Of a DNA stretch of 64,000 nt, positions 62,789-64,000 are shown piece after piece. Position numbers and translations under genes: made by a program. The notes below the pieces were generated by a model that saw only the letters and a list, made by a program, of their open reading frames with translations, was not told the DNA's origin and ran no database searches. The stretch's first letter is position 1. Each line of letters starts with the position of its first letter. The stretch spans positions 839,001-903,000 of the forward strand of contig NZ_AP017652.1 in NCBI RefSeq assembly GCF_002355895.1, read 5' to 3'. Source of the stretch: Streptococcus sp. NPS 308 (lineage in GTDB: Bacteria > Bacillota > Bacilli > Lactobacillales > Streptococcaceae).

Positions 62789-62817
62789 ATTATATCAGAA
62801 AATGAATGAAAAGGCAA
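62789..62817 (-). promoter_or_regulatory. Promoter of the glnPQ-type operon
   Basis: On the minus strand, TTGCCT (62817-62812), 17 bp, then TATAAT (62794-62789) with an extended TG. GGAAAAGGAGA is the RBS. Confidence 0.82.
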
Positions 62818-62899
62818 ATTTTATGGATTTTATGTGAGAAAATGTAACATAGAACCCTCGCTCTTACCAACCTAGAGAAGAGTCTGAAAAGTAAATTTA

Positions 62900-62908
62900 T
62901 GGTAAAAT
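62900..62908 (+). promoter_or_regulatory. Extended -10 promoter of uvrB
   Basis: TG-g-TAAAAT, 31 bp before the uvrB ATG. No clear -35. Confidence 0.6.
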
Positions 62909-62922
62909 AGAAGGATAGAAAA

Positions 62923-62943
62923 ATGCAGATGAGGCACTTATGA
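62923..62943 (+). CDS. Candidate 6-codon ORF overlapping the uvrB start
   Basis: ATG at 62923 with AAGGA seven or so bases upstream opens M-Q-M-R-H-L and stops at TGA 62941-62943, which overlaps the uvrB ATG (ATGA). Such an overlap would allow translational coupling. It may equally be chance. Confidence 0.3.
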   Translation: MQMRHL

Positions 62944-64000
62944 TTAATAGAATTACAGATAATACATTTAAACTAGTATCAAAATACGAACCTTCAGGAG
63001 ATCAACCCCAAGCGATTGAGCAGTTGGTTGACAATATCGAAGGTGGAGAGAAGGCCCAAATTTTGATGGGGGCGACGGGTACAGGGAAGACCTATACCAT
63101 GAGTCAGGTCATTTCCAAAGTCAATAAACCAACTTTGGTCATTGCCCATAACAAAACCCTAGCTGGTCAGCTCTATGGGGAGTTTAAGGAATTTTTCCCT
63201 GAAAATGCTGTTGAGTACTTCGTATCCTACTATGATTATTACCAACCCGAGGCCTATGTTCCTTCGAGTGATACCTATATTGAGAAGGATAGCTCAGTCA
63301 ATGACGAGATTGACAAGCTCCGTCACTCAGCGACTTCAGCCCTTCTGGAGCGCAATGATGTCATCGTCGTAGCTTCAGTCTCTTGTATCTATGGTTTGGG
63401 TTCGCCAAAGGAATATTCTGATAGTGTTGTTAGTCTTCGTCCAGGTCTGGAGATTTCTCGTGATAAACTCTTGAATGACTTGGTGGATATTCAGTTTGAA
63501 CGCAATGATATTGATTTCCAACGGGGAAGATTTCGTGTGCGTGGGGATGTAGTGGAGATTTTCCCAGCTTCCCGAGATGAACACGCTTTTCGAGTAGAGT
63601 TTTTCGGGGATGAGATTGACCGTATCCGTGAAGTTGAGGCTTTGACAGGTCAGGTATTGGGAGAAGTCGATCATTTGGCGATTTTCCCTGCTACTCACTT
63701 CGTAACCAATGACGACCACATGGAGGTTGCGATTGCCAAGATTCAGGCGGAGTTGGAGGAGCAGTTAGCTGTCTTTGAGAAGGAAGGCAAACTGCTAGAA
63801 GCCCAGCGTTTGAAACAGAGGACAGAGTATGATATTGAGATGCTACGTGAGATGGGCTATACCAATGGTGTCGAAAACTACTCTCGTCATATGGATGGTC
63901 GAAGCGAGGGAGAGCCTCCTTATACGCTTCTCGACTTTTTCCCAGATGATTTCTTGATCATGATTGATGAAAGTCACATGACCATGGGGCAGATCAAGGG
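62940..64000 (+). CDS. uvrB: Excinuclease ABC subunit B, N-terminal part (3' truncated by window)
   Basis: First 353 codons of UvrB, the damage-verifying helicase-like subunit of nucleotide excision repair. It starts M-I-N-R-I-T-D-N, then [17 protein letters not shown]. Walker A is G-A-T-G-T-G-K-T. The damage-probing hairpin region with [11 protein letters not shown] and Y-I-E-K-D-S-S and the [12 protein letters not shown] block are present, and the Walker B region M-I-D-E-S-H sits near the end. ATG at 62940 follows GAGG. The frame continues past the window. Confidence 0.96.
   Translation, partial: MINRITDNTFKLVSKYEPSGDQPQAIEQLVDNIEGGEKAQILMGATGTGKTYTMSQVISKVNKPTLVIAHNKTLAGQLYGEFKEFFPENAVEYFVSYYDYYQPEAYVPSSDTYIEKDSSVNDEIDKLRHSATSALLERNDVIVVASVSCIYGLGSPKEYSDSVVSLRPGLEISRDKLLNDLVDIQFERNDIDFQRGRFRVRGDVVEIFPASRDEHAFRVEFFGDEIDRIREVEALTGQVLGEVDHLAIFPATHFVTNDDHMEVAIAKIQAELEEQLAVFEKEGKLLEAQRLKQRTEYDIEMLREMGYTNGVENYSRHMDGRSEGEPPYTLLDFFPDDFLIMIDESHMTMGQIK

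Noticed and set aside
62789..62804. Possible CodY half-site over the glnPQ-type promoter
   Set aside because: Only about 10 of 15 consensus positions match and the second half is lost in the -10 sequence.
1..64000. CRISPR arrays, rRNA genes, prophage genes, intact insertion sequences, BOX or RUP elements
   Set aside because: I looked for regularly spaced repeats, transposase or integrase motifs and the pneumococcal repeat families I remember, and saw none.

Overview
The window is a chromosomal segment of a low-GC Firmicute, almost certainly a mitis-group Streptococcus (S. mitis/oralis/pneumoniae relatives). The evidence is the near-pneumococcal proteins for SrtA, DprA, TopA, RibF, Tex and the BceAB-type transporter, a ComX-type cin-box before dprA, extended -10 promoters (TGnTATAAT), and a gene order (gyrA-srtA, truB, udk, xseAB-ispA-tlyA-argR-recN, lepA, dprA-topA, leuABCD, guaC, rnc-smc, ftsY, zwf, glnPQ, uvrB) that matches pneumococcus as I remember it. 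No database search was possible. Family names come from motifs and memory.

Layout. 0-7.3 kb: 3' end of gyrA overlapping srtA, a formate/nitrite channel, a homocysteine/cysteine synthase, a DUF2130 coiled-coil protein, truB and udk. 7.4-13.4 kb: one tight operon, xseA-xseB-ispA-tlyA-argR-recN-phosphatase. 13.5-20.5 kb: lepA, competence gene dprA, topA, DUF454 protein, cutC and an MmcQ/YjbR-like protein. 20.5-26.5 kb: leucine operon leuA-leuB-DUF1294-leuC-leuD plus a YrdC/Sua5-like gene, preceded by a CodY-like box, a leader peptide with three consecutive Leu codons and an attenuator. 26.5-29.8 kb: an McrBC modified-DNA restriction module. 29.8-35.5 kb: guaC with a structured leader, tRNA-Arg(CCG), rnc and smc.

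35.6-55.1 kb lies between smc and the two HAD genes plus ftsY, which I recall as adjacent in pneumococcus. It carries ribF, a nucleotidyltransferase/zinc-ribbon/TPR operon under a palindromic promoter, a minus-strand permease operon starting with a 43-aa protein, and a 1-kb gene-poor stretch. Next comes a three-gene restriction cluster: type III mod, res, and an AAA ATPase ending in an R-N-x3-H motif. Its mod leader holds two 36-bp palindromic tandem repeats. The block continues with tex, an SprT-like gene, a PspC-domain gene, a BceAB-type antimicrobial-peptide transporter (with a BceR-like box and a 36-aa ORF) and a VIT-family transporter.

55.2-64 kb: two HAD phosphatases with ftsY, then zwf and a fused glutamine-type ABC importer on the minus strand, and the 5' part of uvrB running off the end.

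Best candidates for something less described: the mod-res-ATPase cluster with its repeat-bearing leader, the doubly controlled leu leader, the Bce-type upstream region with a small ORF, and the leaderless ribF and tex genes.
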